A stretch of 64,000 bases of DNA from Yeosuana sp043876835 (GCF_043876835.1 NZ_JBAWJZ010000001.1:124001-188000); one strand, 5' to 3'. Positions 17,483 through 26,120 are shown, counted from the stretch's first letter. Translations and numbers: made by a program. Notes: generated by a model not told the origin, from the letters alone.

Positions 17483-17792
17483 GTGTTTAAATTTATTGTT
17501 TGTTTTCTGTCACATGTTACATTCATACAATCATTTCTTTGTGTAACTAAATTATTAGTCATGAATGTTTCATTTGCTTTTTCTTTAATTTGAATTTCAA
17601 ATCATCTCAATAAATCTAATTTATTTTCAATAATTTAGATTTATTCTAAAGTACAAATATACACTGAAAAGTTAATATTATAAAGCAGATTTATTGAAAT
17701 GATTTTGTAAATATATGTGCTTTTGAAATTATTTAAACTGATATAAATCATATCAGAAAGTAAGCCACTATAAATTTAAAAGATGAGATGTT
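17483..17792. other. 310-base intergenic region upstream of mrp
   Basis: No gene is visible in this very AT-rich stretch. On the minus strand it contains two candidate -7 elements for mrp: TATATTTG at 17654-17661, and TATATTTA at 17708-17715, 23 bp from a Crp/Fnr-type palindrome. The near-palindrome TGTCACATGTTACA lies at 17510-17523 in the leader; its role is unknown. Confidence 0.5.
17708..17750 (-). promoter_or_regulatory. mrp-nfu promoter with Crp/Fnr-type operator
   Basis: The palindrome TGATATAAATCA (17739-17750), inside the larger CTGATAT-N5-ATATCAG inverted repeat (17738-17756), lies 23 bp from the minus-strand element TATATTTA (17708-17715; one mismatch to TAnnTTTG). The spacing equals that of the other five promoters. 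The leader to mrp would be about 220 bases, unusually long. Confidence 0.5.
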
Positions 17793-18122
17793 TTATAATT
17801 CCTTTATAGGATCCCAAAAATGGGTTTCGAAATTTTGAACTTGATTATTTTCAACCTTAATACCTTCGCTTTCTAAAAGTTGTTGCATTAAATTGGTTCC
17901 ATCAAAATGTTGTTTTCCTGTTAAGAGTCCTTTTCTGTTTACAACTCTATGAGCTGGAACATCTTTAGCTACAGAGCCATTCATGGCGTAACCAACCATT
18001 CGAGCACTTCTGGCAGCCCCAAGATATGTTGCTATCGCACCATAACTTGTTACTCTACCGTAAGGTATTAATTTAGCAACCTCATAAACTTTTTCAAAAA
18101 AATTTAACGATTCGGCCTTCAT
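17793..18122 (-). CDS. alkyltransferase-like (MGMT family) protein without catalytic cysteine
   Basis: The 109-residue protein is only the DNA-binding domain of O6-alkylguanine-DNA alkyltransferases. RVTSYGAIATYLG and SARMVGYAMN match the recognition helix and arginine finger. The active-site PCHRV is PAHRV here (A57), so it cannot take up an alkyl group. Such ATL proteins bind alkylated bases and hand them to nucleotide excision repair. The ATG at 18122 is chosen; a TTG at 18125 is also in frame directly after the LysE stop. It forms an operon with the LysE exporter and trmB. Confidence 0.88.
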   Translation of the reverse strand: MKAESLNFFEKVYEVAKLIPYGRVTSYGAIATYLGAARSARMVGYAMNGSVAKDVPAHRVVNRKGLLTGKQHFDGTNLMQQLLESEGIKVENNQVQNFETHFWDPIKEL

Positions 18123-18125
18123 CAA

Positions 18126-18755
18126 TTACATCTCTTTAATAATATTAATCAAAGTAATTATTGAGATAATTCCTGTAATACCTCCAATAAGATAATTCAT
18201 GCTTTTTTGCGAAGTGATGGACTTGTTTTTAATCTTATCAAAAAAGAAAATATACATATACAGCATCACAAAAGTTCCCATTCCTGCTCCAGCAACATAA
18301 CTAATAATGCTTGTCATATCAAATTCTAACCAGCCAATTGAAGCCAAAGTTATTGTCATATAGGCTTGGTATGGAATTGGAAATACATTAATGCTTGATA
18401 AAAACATGCCTTGAAAAAACCGGCTATGTTTGCTTCGTATTTGTGGTTCAATATGTGGGTTTAATTGTTGTTTGGCTACAAATAAATAGTAAACTGTTAT
18501 TAATACAAAAATTACAAATGCGACACGTTGTAATATGTCAATAACCTCAGCATGATTAGATAAATATTTAGCGAAAATTGAAGCTAAGTAAGTTTGGACA
18601 AAAACTATAATACAAACCCCAATTGAGAACATAATACCTCTAACATGACCTTCTTTCAGGCTAATTTTTGCAGCTGTCATATTTAATAACCCAGGTGGAA
18701 CAACCCCAATTAATGCAACAAAAAGCCCTAAAAAAAAGATAAAAGTAATGTTCAA
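18126..18755 (-). CDS. LysE family transporter
   Basis: The 209-residue protein has about six membrane helices and the family N-terminus FFLGLFVALIGVVPPGLLNM (with TTG as initiator), typical of LysE/RhtB exporters of amino acids or related small molecules. The substrate is unknown. It starts 2 bases after the trmB stop and abuts the alkyltransferase-like gene, so all three are probably co-transcribed. The TTG start is the only one that keeps the first helix. Confidence 0.83.
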   Translation of the reverse strand: MNITFIFFLGLFVALIGVVPPGLLNMTAAKISLKEGHVRGIMFSIGVCIIVFVQTYLASIFAKYLSNHAEVIDILQRVAFVIFVLITVYYLFVAKQQLNPHIEPQIRSKHSRFFQGMFLSSINVFPIPYQAYMTITLASIGWLEFDMTSIISYVAGAGMGTFVMLYMYIFFFDKIKNKSITSQKSMNYLIGGITGIISIITLINIIKEM

Positions 18756-18757
18756 TG

Positions 18758-19432
18758 TTATTTAATTTTAAATCTAATATAAGTAATCGCTTTGTTTTTT
18801 TCTAAATATTGTGACTCATAAAAGGTTTGAATACTGGTAACTTCATCAGGACTTCCTTCTTGTTTATATACATTATGGTTAGAATATAACACTTCATGCC
18901 CTTCTCCATGCAACAAACCAAGTGTATATCCGTGCATAAACTCGCTATCCGTTTTTAAATTAACAACACCATCAGGTTTTAAAATTGATTTGTATTTCTT
19001 TAAAAAAGCCGAATTGGTCATACGGTGTTTGGTTCGCTTGTATTTTATTTGAGGATCTGGAAATGTAATCCAAATTTCATCAACTTCATTTTTTTCAAAA
19101 GCAAAATCTATAAGTTCAATTTGGGTCCTTAAAAATGCCGCATTATCAAGATTTTCTTCTACAGTTGTTTTAGCACCACGCCAAAAACGAGCTCCTTTTA
19201 TATCAATTCCAATAAAGTTTTTATCAGGATATCTTTTAGCCAATGCCACCGTATATTCTCCTTTTCCACAACCTAATTCTAGGACCAATGGATTATCATT
19301 TTTAAAATATGTTTCATTCCAGTGTCCTTTTAATGCATATTCTCCACTAACAAGTTCGTCTCTAGTTGGCTGAAATACATTTTTAAAGGTTTCGTTTTCT
19401 TTAAATCTTTTAAGTTTGTTTTTACTTCCCAC
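18758..19432 (-). CDS. trmB: tRNA (guanine-N7-)-methyltransferase
   Basis: TrmB adds a methyl group to guanine 46 of tRNA. The SAM-binding motif is VLELGCGKGEYTVALA, followed by FIGIDIKGARFWRGA and the catalytic-region ITFPDPQIKYKRTKHRM. I place the start at the GTG at 19432 (224 residues, MGSKNKLKRF...), the usual N-terminus of flavobacterial TrmB. A TTG at 19501 is in frame but lies upstream of the minus-strand -7 element TAATTTTG (19450-19457), which would put it outside the transcript. Confidence 0.93.
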   Translation of the reverse strand: MGSKNKLKRFKENETFKNVFQPTRDELVSGEYALKGHWNETYFKNDNPLVLELGCGKGEYTVALAKRYPDKNFIGIDIKGARFWRGAKTTVEENLDNAAFLRTQIELIDFAFEKNEVDEIWITFPDPQIKYKRTKHRMTNSAFLKKYKSILKPDGVVNLKTDSEFMHGYTLGLLHGEGHEVLYSNHNVYKQEGSPDEVTSIQTFYESQYLEKNKAITYIRFKIK

Positions 19433-19449
19433 GCTTTTAAAAATTTTGG

Positions 19450-19457
19450 CAAAATTA
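19450..19457 (-). promoter_or_regulatory. trmB promoter -7 element
   Basis: Minus-strand TAATTTTG matches TAnnTTTG and predicts transcription from about 19446, 14 bases before the GTG start of trmB. No clear -33 TTG was found. Confidence 0.4.
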
Positions 19458-19557
19458 AGGAAACAAATTAGCTTTATCTTTGTTTTTATTTGAAATGCCA
19501 ATTAATATGTTTTGTAAAGACATCAATTACATTTTTAAAAAGAATTGCATCTGACTG

Positions 19558-20628
19558 ATGAATGATAAAAAACGGATTTTAGTTGCTCCTTTAAATTGGG
19601 GTTTAGGTCATGCTACTAGGTGCATTCCAATTATTAATGCCTTAATGGGACAAAATTTTGAACCTATTATTGCAAGTGATGGAGCTGCTTTAAACTTACT
19701 TAAAAAAGAGTTTCCAACATTAATTCATTTAGAACTTCCTACTTACCATATCTCTTATTCTAAATATAAATTCTTTTTGAAATGGCAGCTTTTTAAAAAA
19801 CTTCCAAAACTAATTAAAGCCATTAATGAAGAAAAAAGAGAAGTTCAAAACATTATTAAAATTTATGATATTAAGGGAATTATCTCAGATAATAGATTTG
19901 GTGTTTATAGTACAAAAAAAGGAATTCCTTCTGTTTATATAACTCACCAATTAAGAGTTTATAGTGGAACTACTACTTGGTTAACAACAAAAATTCATCA
20001 AAAAATTATTAATAAACATGACGAATGTTGGATACCAGATTTTGAAAATAACTCGAATTTAAGTGGTAAACTAGGTCATATTGAATCTCATAAATTAAAC
20101 CTTAAATATATTGGTGTTTTAAGCAGGTTCTCAAAAAACAATTCAATCTCTTTAGAAAATGACATACTGGTAGTATTATCTGGTCTTGAACCTCAAAGAA
20201 GCGTTTTAGAAGAAAAGATTCTAAAAGAATTTGAAAATTATAAAGGCCACATCATTTTGGTTCGAGGTGTTGTTGAGAGCACCCAAACTAAAATTAAAAA
20301 CAAGAACCTTACTATTTATAATTTCATGAAAAGCCTTGAGCTTGAAAAAGCAATTCTAAGCAGTCATTTAATTATTTCTCGCTCTGGTTATACTACCATA
20401 ATGGATTTAACAATCCTTGAAAAGAAAGTTTTTTTTATACCAACTCCAGGACAAAACGAACAAGAATATTTAGCAAAACGATTGGAAAAACTAAACATTG
20501 CACCCTATTGTAAACAAAGTGAATTTACTATTGAAAAACTTGAAAAAATAGAGAACTATAATGGTTTTTTGAGCCTTGAAAAAGAAACTGATTTTGAAAC
20601 TTTATTTAGCCTTTTCAAGCGTGAATGA
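19558..20628 (+). CDS. glycosyltransferase (GT28/MurG-like fold)
   Basis: The 356-residue protein starts KRILVAPLNWGLGHATRCIP, the nucleotide-sugar transferase GT-B N-terminus with the glycine loop G-L-G-H. A C-terminal segment with SRSGYTTIMDLTILEK and FIPTPGQNEQEYLAKRLE is like the donor-binding half of MurG and related enzymes. The acceptor is not known. A TATCTTTG -7 element lies at 19475-19482. Its end overlaps the convergent histidine kinase by 27 bases. Confidence 0.8.
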   Translation: MNDKKRILVAPLNWGLGHATRCIPIINALMGQNFEPIIASDGAALNLLKKEFPTLIHLELPTYHISYSKYKFFLKWQLFKKLPKLIKAINEEKREVQNIIKIYDIKGIISDNRFGVYSTKKGIPSVYITHQLRVYSGTTTWLTTKIHQKIINKHDECWIPDFENNSNLSGKLGHIESHKLNLKYIGVLSRFSKNNSISLENDILVVLSGLEPQRSVLEEKILKEFENYKGHIILVRGVVESTQTKIKNKNLTIYNFMKSLELEKAILSSHLIISRSGYTTIMDLTILEKKVFFIPTPGQNEQEYLAKRLEKLNIAPYCKQSEFTIEKLEKIENYNGFLSLEKETDFETLFSLFKRE

Positions 20629-21645
20629 AAACTCACTTCCAACACCAAATTCACTTTCAACATAAATTTTTTCATCGTGAGCTTCAATAATATGTTTAAC
20701 AATTGAAAGTCCTAAACCAGAACCTCCTTCTGCCCTTGACCCACTTTTATCAACTCTATAAAAACGCTCAAACAAACGAGGTAAATCTGACTTTCCTATA
20801 CCAATTCCATTATCTGTAATCCTAACGATTACTTTATTTTTTATAAGATTTTCTATACTTACTTCTGTTGTTCCTTTTGCTCGTCCGTATTTAATGGAAT
20901 TAACTATAAGATTGATTAACACTTGTTGTATTCGTTCTTTATCTGCATTAACAATAATTGGTTTTGGATATTCAATATCAAAAGTTAAGGTTAACTTTTT
21001 TTCGTTGGCTTTCATTTCGAACATTTCAAACACGTTTCTTACCATTTCAACAATGTCAAAACTTTCAATATTCAGACTTAAATCACCAATTTCCAATTTG
21101 GTAATCATATCCAAATCATTCACAATATAAACCAAGCGTTCTACTCCCTTACTGGCCCTTTCAAGATATTTTTTACGAATCTTTTTATCATCCATGGCAC
21201 CGTCAAGCAATGTTAAAATATATCCTTGTACTGTAAATAATGGAGTTTTCAATTCATGCGAAACGTTACCAAAAAACTCTTTTCTGTATTGCTCTCTAAC
21301 TTTTAAAGTTTCAATTTCAAGTTTTTTGTCTCTGGCAAACTTATCAATTTCTTGTGTGAGGGTTCCCATATCGGTATTTATGGGTCCGCGTGTTAAATTA
21401 GTAGATTCTAAGAGCGTTAAATCGTCATATATTTTTTTAACTCTTTTGTATATAAACCTTTCTACTCTAAACTGAATAACTATAAATGAGAACACATATG
21501 AAATAAGGGCAAATGCTAAAAGCAACAACCAGTTAATTGTATAAAAACTGTATAAAAAAACACCCATTAAGAGCGTTATAAAAACAGTTATATACAGCGA
21601 TGTTTTGATCGCGAATTTATATGTTTTTTTAAATTTTGGACGCAT
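20602..21645 (-). CDS. sensor histidine kinase (PhoR-like)
   Basis: The 347-residue kinase has two N-terminal membrane helices (about 14-34 and 37-57) with almost no periplasmic loop, then a linker, the H box NVSHELKTPLFTVQGY (H130), and a catalytic domain with N, G1 and G2 boxes (NLIVNSIKYG, DNGIGIGKSDLPRLFERF, GGSGLGLSIVKHI). The lack of an outside sensor domain means it senses within the membrane or through partners, as phosphate PhoR does. It follows the response regulator with a 1-base overlap. 'PhoR' is by similarity; the stimulus is unproven. Confidence 0.88.
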   Translation of the reverse strand: MRPKFKKTYKFAIKTSLYITVFITLLMGVFLYSFYTINWLLLLAFALISYVFSFIVIQFRVERFIYKRVKKIYDDLTLLESTNLTRGPINTDMGTLTQEIDKFARDKKLEIETLKVREQYRKEFFGNVSHELKTPLFTVQGYILTLLDGAMDDKKIRKKYLERASKGVERLVYIVNDLDMITKLEIGDLSLNIESFDIVEMVRNVFEMFEMKANEKKLTLTFDIEYPKPIIVNADKERIQQVLINLIVNSIKYGRAKGTTEVSIENLIKNKVIVRITDNGIGIGKSDLPRLFERFYRVDKSGSRAEGGSGLGLSIVKHIIEAHDEKIYVESEFGVGSEFSFTLEKAK

Positions 21646-22325
21646 TAATCTACAAACTTATAGCCTACTCCTTTTATTGTTTTAAAACAATCGTCTCCTA
21701 TTTTTTCTCGTAATTTTCTAATGTGTACATCAATCGTTCTACCACCTACAACAACCTCATTACCCCATACTTTGTCAAGAATTTCATCACGTTTAAAAAC
21801 CTTTCCAGGTTTTGAAGCTAATAAAGATAATAATTCAAATTCTTTACGTGGAAGCACAATTTCTGTTCCTTTTAAAACGATTTTATACTCATCTCTGTTT
21901 ATAACCAGATTTCCAATTTTAACAGAATCTGCAACTTCTTCTTGCTTAAATCTTCTTAAAAGCGCCTGTACTTTACTAACTAAAACTTTTGGTTTTATAG
22001 GTTTTGTTATATAATCATCAGCACCAGCATCAAAACCGGCTACTTGTGAATAATCTTCACCTCGTGCGGTTAAAAACGTAATAATAGTATCTTTTAAATC
22101 AGGATTCTTTCTTATAATTTCGCAAGCTTCAATACCATCCATTTCTGGCATCATTACGTCTAGAATTATTAAATGCGGCAGCTCTTTTTTAGCTTTCTTA
22201 ACGGCTTCAACACCGTTTTCGGCTGTGAATATTTGGTAGCCTTCGTTTGATAAATTATAACCAACAATTTCCAAAATATCTGGCTCATCGTCAACTAAAA
22301 GAATTTTAATATCTTTTTTATTCAT
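21645..22325 (-). CDS. OmpR/PhoB family response regulator
   Basis: The 226-residue regulator has a receiver domain with D12-D13, phospho-acceptor D56 (ILDVMMPEMDG) and K108, then a winged-helix DNA-binding domain ending RKLREKIGDDCFKTIKGVGYKFVD. It is the partner of the adjacent histidine kinase, whose start overlaps its stop by one base. Gene order regulator-then-kinase is as in phoB-phoR. No phosphate genes are seen nearby, so the true signal is open. Confidence 0.92.
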   Translation of the reverse strand: MNKKDIKILLVDDEPDILEIVGYNLSNEGYQIFTAENGVEAVKKAKKELPHLIILDVMMPEMDGIEACEIIRKNPDLKDTIITFLTARGEDYSQVAGFDAGADDYITKPIKPKVLVSKVQALLRRFKQEEVADSVKIGNLVINRDEYKIVLKGTEIVLPRKEFELLSLLASKPGKVFKRDEILDKVWGNEVVVGGRTIDVHIRKLREKIGDDCFKTIKGVGYKFVD

Positions 22326-22530
22326 ATTTTAAATACGTTTAGAAAAATTATTTCCAGAAGTAAAGATAAAATTAATAACACAGATTTATAGTAAATTTAG
22401 CATAAATAACCTTTTGGTAACGTATAAGTTACAGTGTTTTAATCTTTCGACGTAAAACAGAAACTTTTAACATTACTTTGGTACAACTTTTGAAGTAATT
22501 AATTAATTTTACTAGTTATAAAAGCCTACT

Positions 22531-22872
22531 ATGAAAAAAAACTACTTTGTGTTATTTATTTTTTCCTTTTTGTTTTTGATGGTCCAACAAGGGTTTTCTC
22601 AAACAGGACGAAATAATGTGCCCCAGCAAGAACATATTGATGGTCTTTCAATATACCCAAACCCTGTAAATAATGGTAGAGTATTCGTTTATATTACTAC
22701 CAATAAGAACCTTACTAAAAGAGTTGAAATTTTCAATGTTTTAGGAAAACAAATATATACTACTGATTTATCTGGTAAAGAATTAAACATTGCACAACTA
22801 AGTACTGGTGTCTATTTTTTAAAGATTACCGAAAATAATATTAGTGAAACCAGGAAATTAGTGATAAAGTAA
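22531..22872 (+). CDS. small protein consisting mostly of a T9SS type A sorting domain
   Basis: The 113-residue protein has a signal peptide (about 1-24, ending GFSQ), a linker of only about 15 residues, and a C-terminal domain with the type A signature: LSIYPNPVNNGRVFVYI, VEIFNVLGKQIY, LSTGVYFLKI and a final RKLVIK. These domains direct passage through the type IX secretion system and are normally attached to large cargo. Here there is practically no cargo. It precedes a large T9SS protein, with a terminator between them. Confidence 0.85.
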   Translation: MKKNYFVLFIFSFLFLMVQQGFSQTGRNNVPQQEHIDGLSIYPNPVNNGRVFVYITTNKNLTKRVEIFNVLGKQIYTTDLSGKELNIAQLSTGVYFLKITENNISETRKLVIK

Positions 22873-22893
22873 CGTAAATGTTATTTCATTGTT

Positions 22894-22927
22894 AAAAAAC
22901 AGCTTAATAGGCTGTTTTTTAGTTTTT
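22894..22927 (+). terminator. terminator after the small T9SS gene
   Basis: AAAAAACAGC (22894-22903) pairs with GCTGTTTTTT (22911-22920), followed by further T residues. Confidence 0.75.
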
Positions 22928-22977
22928 ATTCAAATTTATCGTTATTTTTATAACTTAATTAATTAATTTCTCTTAAT

Positions 22978-24873
22978 ATGAAAAAACTTTACATTTTGCT
23001 TTTTAGTATTTTAATTTCTGGTTTGTCTTTTGGGCAGGCTTCTATAACGGCATTAAATAATGCTTATTCTGAAAATTTTGATGGAATGACCTCTTTAGGA
23101 ACTACATTTCCAACAAATTGGACCGCTATTAGAGCTGCCGGAAGTGGCACATTAAATCAAGTTTTAACGATGGCGGTTACTGATGGTGCTACTACTTCTG
23201 GAAATATTTATAATGTTGGAACAGCTTCTGCTCCCGATAGAGCCTTTGGTTCTCTAGCTTCTGGCACTACAGTTCCTGCTTTTGGAATGTCATTTATCAA
23301 TAATACTGGAGATCAAATAACCCAGTTTAATATTGCATTGTTGGTTGAACAATGGAGATCAGGAAGTTCAAATTCTGTAAATGAAGTGCTCGCTTTTTCT
23401 TACAGCATTGATGCTACTGGTTTAGATAATGGAACATGGGTAACAGCTTCAACACTTGACATTAATGAAATTTTAACTACAACTACAGCAGCAGCAGCGG
23501 TTGATGGCAATTTACCTGCCAATCAAGCGGCGATGAACGTTACCGTTACCATGTCCTCACCATTGGTGAATGGCGGGACTTTATGGATTAAATGGGTTGA
23601 CACTAATGATAGTGGATCAGATGGAATATTAGCTATTGATGATTTCTCATTTACCGCAACTTCTAGCGCTTTAATATCTACCCTTACCATTAACAACGGT
23701 CCCGCAGATGGAAGCAACACTATTGGGTCTCCCGAAGATGTTAATGCTACCATTGATTTCATTACTACAAACTTTACCATGTCCAATGATGCCGGCGGCG
23801 GTGTTAGCGATAATAGCGGCGATGGCTATATTGCTTGGTATGTTGAAGACACTAGTGATAATAGTATGGTGGATAGCGGTAACATCTTTACATCTAACGA
23901 TGGCTTTGAATACCCAATATCTGGGTTGACCGTAACCAAAACTTATTTTTTCTTTTCAGAATTGGTTGACAATTCAGGTAATTCATTGGTGCCTGCTGTT
24001 ACATACTCATTTACAATTACTATCCCGGCCTATAATGATGTGCCCGATTTAGCTACGCTTAGAGCAGGTACTGTTGACCCAGACACTTATTATCGTGTTA
24101 CCGGAGAAGTCATTAATACCTATTCTAGGTCTTTAAACAACCAAAAATATTTTCAAGATGCCACAGGAGGCATTTTGGTTCATGATCCCTTTTTTGACAT
24201 TTCCACGGTTTATAGCGAAGGAGATGGTGTCACTAACATAAGAGGACATCTAGAACTTTTTAACGGGTTATTGGAACTCATTCCTACATTTGCCGATTGG
24301 GGTGCTCCAAGTTCAACAGGAAATATAATTACACCAGAAGTGGTTACAATAGCAGATGTTCAAGCTAGTTTGGGAACTTATGAAAGCAAATTAGTTCGTC
24401 TAAATGGAGTTACATTTGCAGATGGCAATGGCATAAACAATTTTACTGCACCTTTAAATTATGTGATAAATGATGGTACCGCCTCAACATTTAGAACTAA
24501 TTTTTCTGAAGCAGATTATATAGGGCAAACTATTCCAACTGGTGCAACCAATATGCTTGTTATTGTAGGTAATTTTAATGGTGCAGAACAATTTACAGCT
24601 CGTTCTTTATCTGAATTAACTTTATCAACAAAATTCAATCAAATTAAAGGTTTTGCTATGTATCCTAACCCAACCTCATTAGGTTATGTAAACATTACTA
24701 GCAAAAGCAATGCAAAAATGTCTGTCGCTGTATTTGATATGTTAGGTAAGCAAGTAATTAATGAAACCGTTAGTAACAACACTCTTAACGTTTCTAATTT
24801 AACTTCTGGTCTTTACTTAATGAAAGTGTCTCAAGACAATGCCATTTCTACCACAAAATTAGTTATAGAATAA
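22978..24873 (+). CDS. secreted T9SS type A sorting domain protein with DUF5689-like domain
   Basis: The 631-residue protein begins with a signal peptide (about 1-19, ending SFGQ). Residues about 20-220 look like a carbohydrate-binding/jelly-roll style domain found in extracellular nucleases and hydrolases, and about 235-345 like a bacterial Ig-like domain. From about 350 (YNDVPDLATLRAG) a DUF5689-type OB-fold region follows (YYRVTGEVINTYSR, YFQDATGGILVHDP). The end is a type A sorting domain (FAMYPNPTSLGYVNI to TTKLVIE). It should be secreted and attached to the cell surface. No catalytic motif is evident. Confidence 0.83.
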   Translation: MKKLYILLFSILISGLSFGQASITALNNAYSENFDGMTSLGTTFPTNWTAIRAAGSGTLNQVLTMAVTDGATTSGNIYNVGTASAPDRAFGSLASGTTVPAFGMSFINNTGDQITQFNIALLVEQWRSGSSNSVNEVLAFSYSIDATGLDNGTWVTASTLDINEILTTTTAAAAVDGNLPANQAAMNVTVTMSSPLVNGGTLWIKWVDTNDSGSDGILAIDDFSFTATSSALISTLTINNGPADGSNTIGSPEDVNATIDFITTNFTMSNDAGGGVSDNSGDGYIAWYVEDTSDNSMVDSGNIFTSNDGFEYPISGLTVTKTYFFFSELVDNSGNSLVPAVTYSFTITIPAYNDVPDLATLRAGTVDPDTYYRVTGEVINTYSRSLNNQKYFQDATGGILVHDPFFDISTVYSEGDGVTNIRGHLELFNGLLELIPTFADWGAPSSTGNIITPEVVTIADVQASLGTYESKLVRLNGVTFADGNGINNFTAPLNYVINDGTASTFRTNFSEADYIGQTIPTGATNMLVIVGNFNGAEQFTARSLSELTLSTKFNQIKGFAMYPNPTSLGYVNITSKSNAKMSVAVFDMLGKQVINETVSNNTLNVSNLTSGLYLMKVSQDNAISTTKLVIE

Positions 24874-24895
24874 GCATTAAAAATCATATTATTTT

Positions 24896-24924
24896 AAAAG
24901 CGTTACCAATGGTAACGCTTTTTT
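24896..24924 (+). terminator. terminator after the large T9SS gene
   Basis: AAAAGCGTTACC (24896-24907) pairs with GGTAACGCTTTT (24911-24922) around a 3-base loop, then TT. Confidence 0.85.
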
Positions 24925-24998
24925 ATTTTAGTACTTTTGTCTTATGTTCTCGATACAAAAATTGTATGCCAATTTTCACTCGAACTGACAGCCATTAA

Positions 24999-25979
24999 AT
25001 GATAGATTTTAACGCCATTTTTAATATTCAAACTGAGCAAGCATTCAATGCATTGGCTTTGGATATTTTTAACTATCAGTTTAAAAACAACAAAGTTTAC
25101 AGGTCGTTTTGTGATTTGTTATACAAACATCCAAGTGATATAAAAACCATTCAGGACATTCCTTTTTTACCCATTCAATTTTTTAAAACCCATGAGGTTT
25201 TAAGTTCTCAAAATCCTATTCAAACAACTTTTACAAGTTCAGGAACTACAGGAGCAATTACAAGTAAGCATTTTGTCACCAATTTAAATATTTATAAATC
25301 AAGTTTCACAAAAGGGTTTGAAACGTTTTATGGCGCCATTGAAGATTATGTGATTCTGGCTTTATTACCTTCTTATTTAGAACGCGAAGGCTCTTCATTA
25401 ATTTATATGGTGGATGCCATGATTAAGCAATCAAACCATCCGGAAAGTGGGTTTTATCTCAACAACTTATCTGAATTAAAAAACACGTTGATTGATTTAG
25501 ATTCAAAAGGGAAAAAAGTGCTTCTCATTGGTGTTTCGTTTGCCTTATTGGATTTAATAGAAACCTATCAATTCAACTTAAAACATACTATCGTTATGGA
25601 AACCGGCGGCATGAAAGGACGAAGAAAAGAATTGATACGTGAAGAACTTCACCATGAATTAAAAAAAGGGTTTGGTGTAGACAATATCCATAGTGAATAT
25701 GGAATGACTGAATTGTTAAGTCAGGCGTATTCGAAAGGCAATGGATTTTACAGTTCGCCACATTGGATGCGCATTCTAACTCGCGATACCGAAGATGCTT
25801 TGAGCATTCAACCTATTGGAAAAACGGGTGGCATAAATGTGATTGACTTGGCAAATATTAATTCTTGCTCTTTTATTGCTACACAAGATTTAGGGCGCGT
25901 TCACGATGATGGTTTGTTTGAAGTGATTGGACGTTTTGACCATTCAGATATTCGCGGTTGCAATCTTATGGTTTTATAA
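24999..25979 (+). CDS. LuxE/PaaK-like acyl-activating enzyme
   Basis: The 326-residue protein resembles acyl-protein synthetase LuxE and the adenylate-forming PaaK group. The phosphate-binding loop TFTSSGTTGAITSKHFV is near residue 77-93, with a later HSEYGMTELLSQAYS (aryl/acyl-AMP signature) and C-terminal QDLGRVHDDGLFEVIGRFDHSDIRG. It is shorter than full acyl-CoA ligases, as LuxE proteins are. No luxCD partners are present. The substrate is unknown; an acyl transfer to a carrier or protein is a fair guess. Confidence 0.75.
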   Translation: MIDFNAIFNIQTEQAFNALALDIFNYQFKNNKVYRSFCDLLYKHPSDIKTIQDIPFLPIQFFKTHEVLSSQNPIQTTFTSSGTTGAITSKHFVTNLNIYKSSFTKGFETFYGAIEDYVILALLPSYLEREGSSLIYMVDAMIKQSNHPESGFYLNNLSELKNTLIDLDSKGKKVLLIGVSFALLDLIETYQFNLKHTIVMETGGMKGRRKELIREELHHELKKGFGVDNIHSEYGMTELLSQAYSKGNGFYSSPHWMRILTRDTEDALSIQPIGKTGGINVIDLANINSCSFIATQDLGRVHDDGLFEVIGRFDHSDIRGCNLMVL

Positions 25980-26043
25980 ATAGTTTCTTTGAAAAAATAA
26001 TGATTTTAAGTTGTAAGGATTATTAAATATTACCGACAAAAAA

Positions 26044-26079
26044 ACCAGCTATAAAAAAGAAAATAATTTTTTAGCTGGT
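26044..26079 (+). terminator. terminator after LuxE-like gene
   Basis: ACCAGCTA (26044-26051) pairs with TAGCTGGT (26072-26079) across an A/T-rich loop. Weak T tract; moderate support. Confidence 0.5.
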
Positions 26080-26090
26080 TGGTTAGTTTT

Positions 26091-26120
26091 AAAAGCCTGA
26101 TTTCCCTGTCAGGCTTTTTT
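26091..26120. terminator. terminator at the end of tyrS
   Basis: AAAAGCCTGA (26091-26100) pairs with TCAGGCTTTT (26109-26118). A/T tracts on both sides let it work for tyrS on the minus strand and for read-through from the left. Confidence 0.8.

Noticed and set aside
19433..19501. N-terminal extension of TrmB from a TTG at 19501
   Set aside because: The added residues do not belong to the family, and the trmB -7 element (19450-19457) is inside this stretch.
24999..25979. Bioluminescence-type luxE
   Set aside because: Similarity to LuxE is clear, but there are no luxC, luxD, luxA or luxB genes nearby, so no light-production role is claimed.
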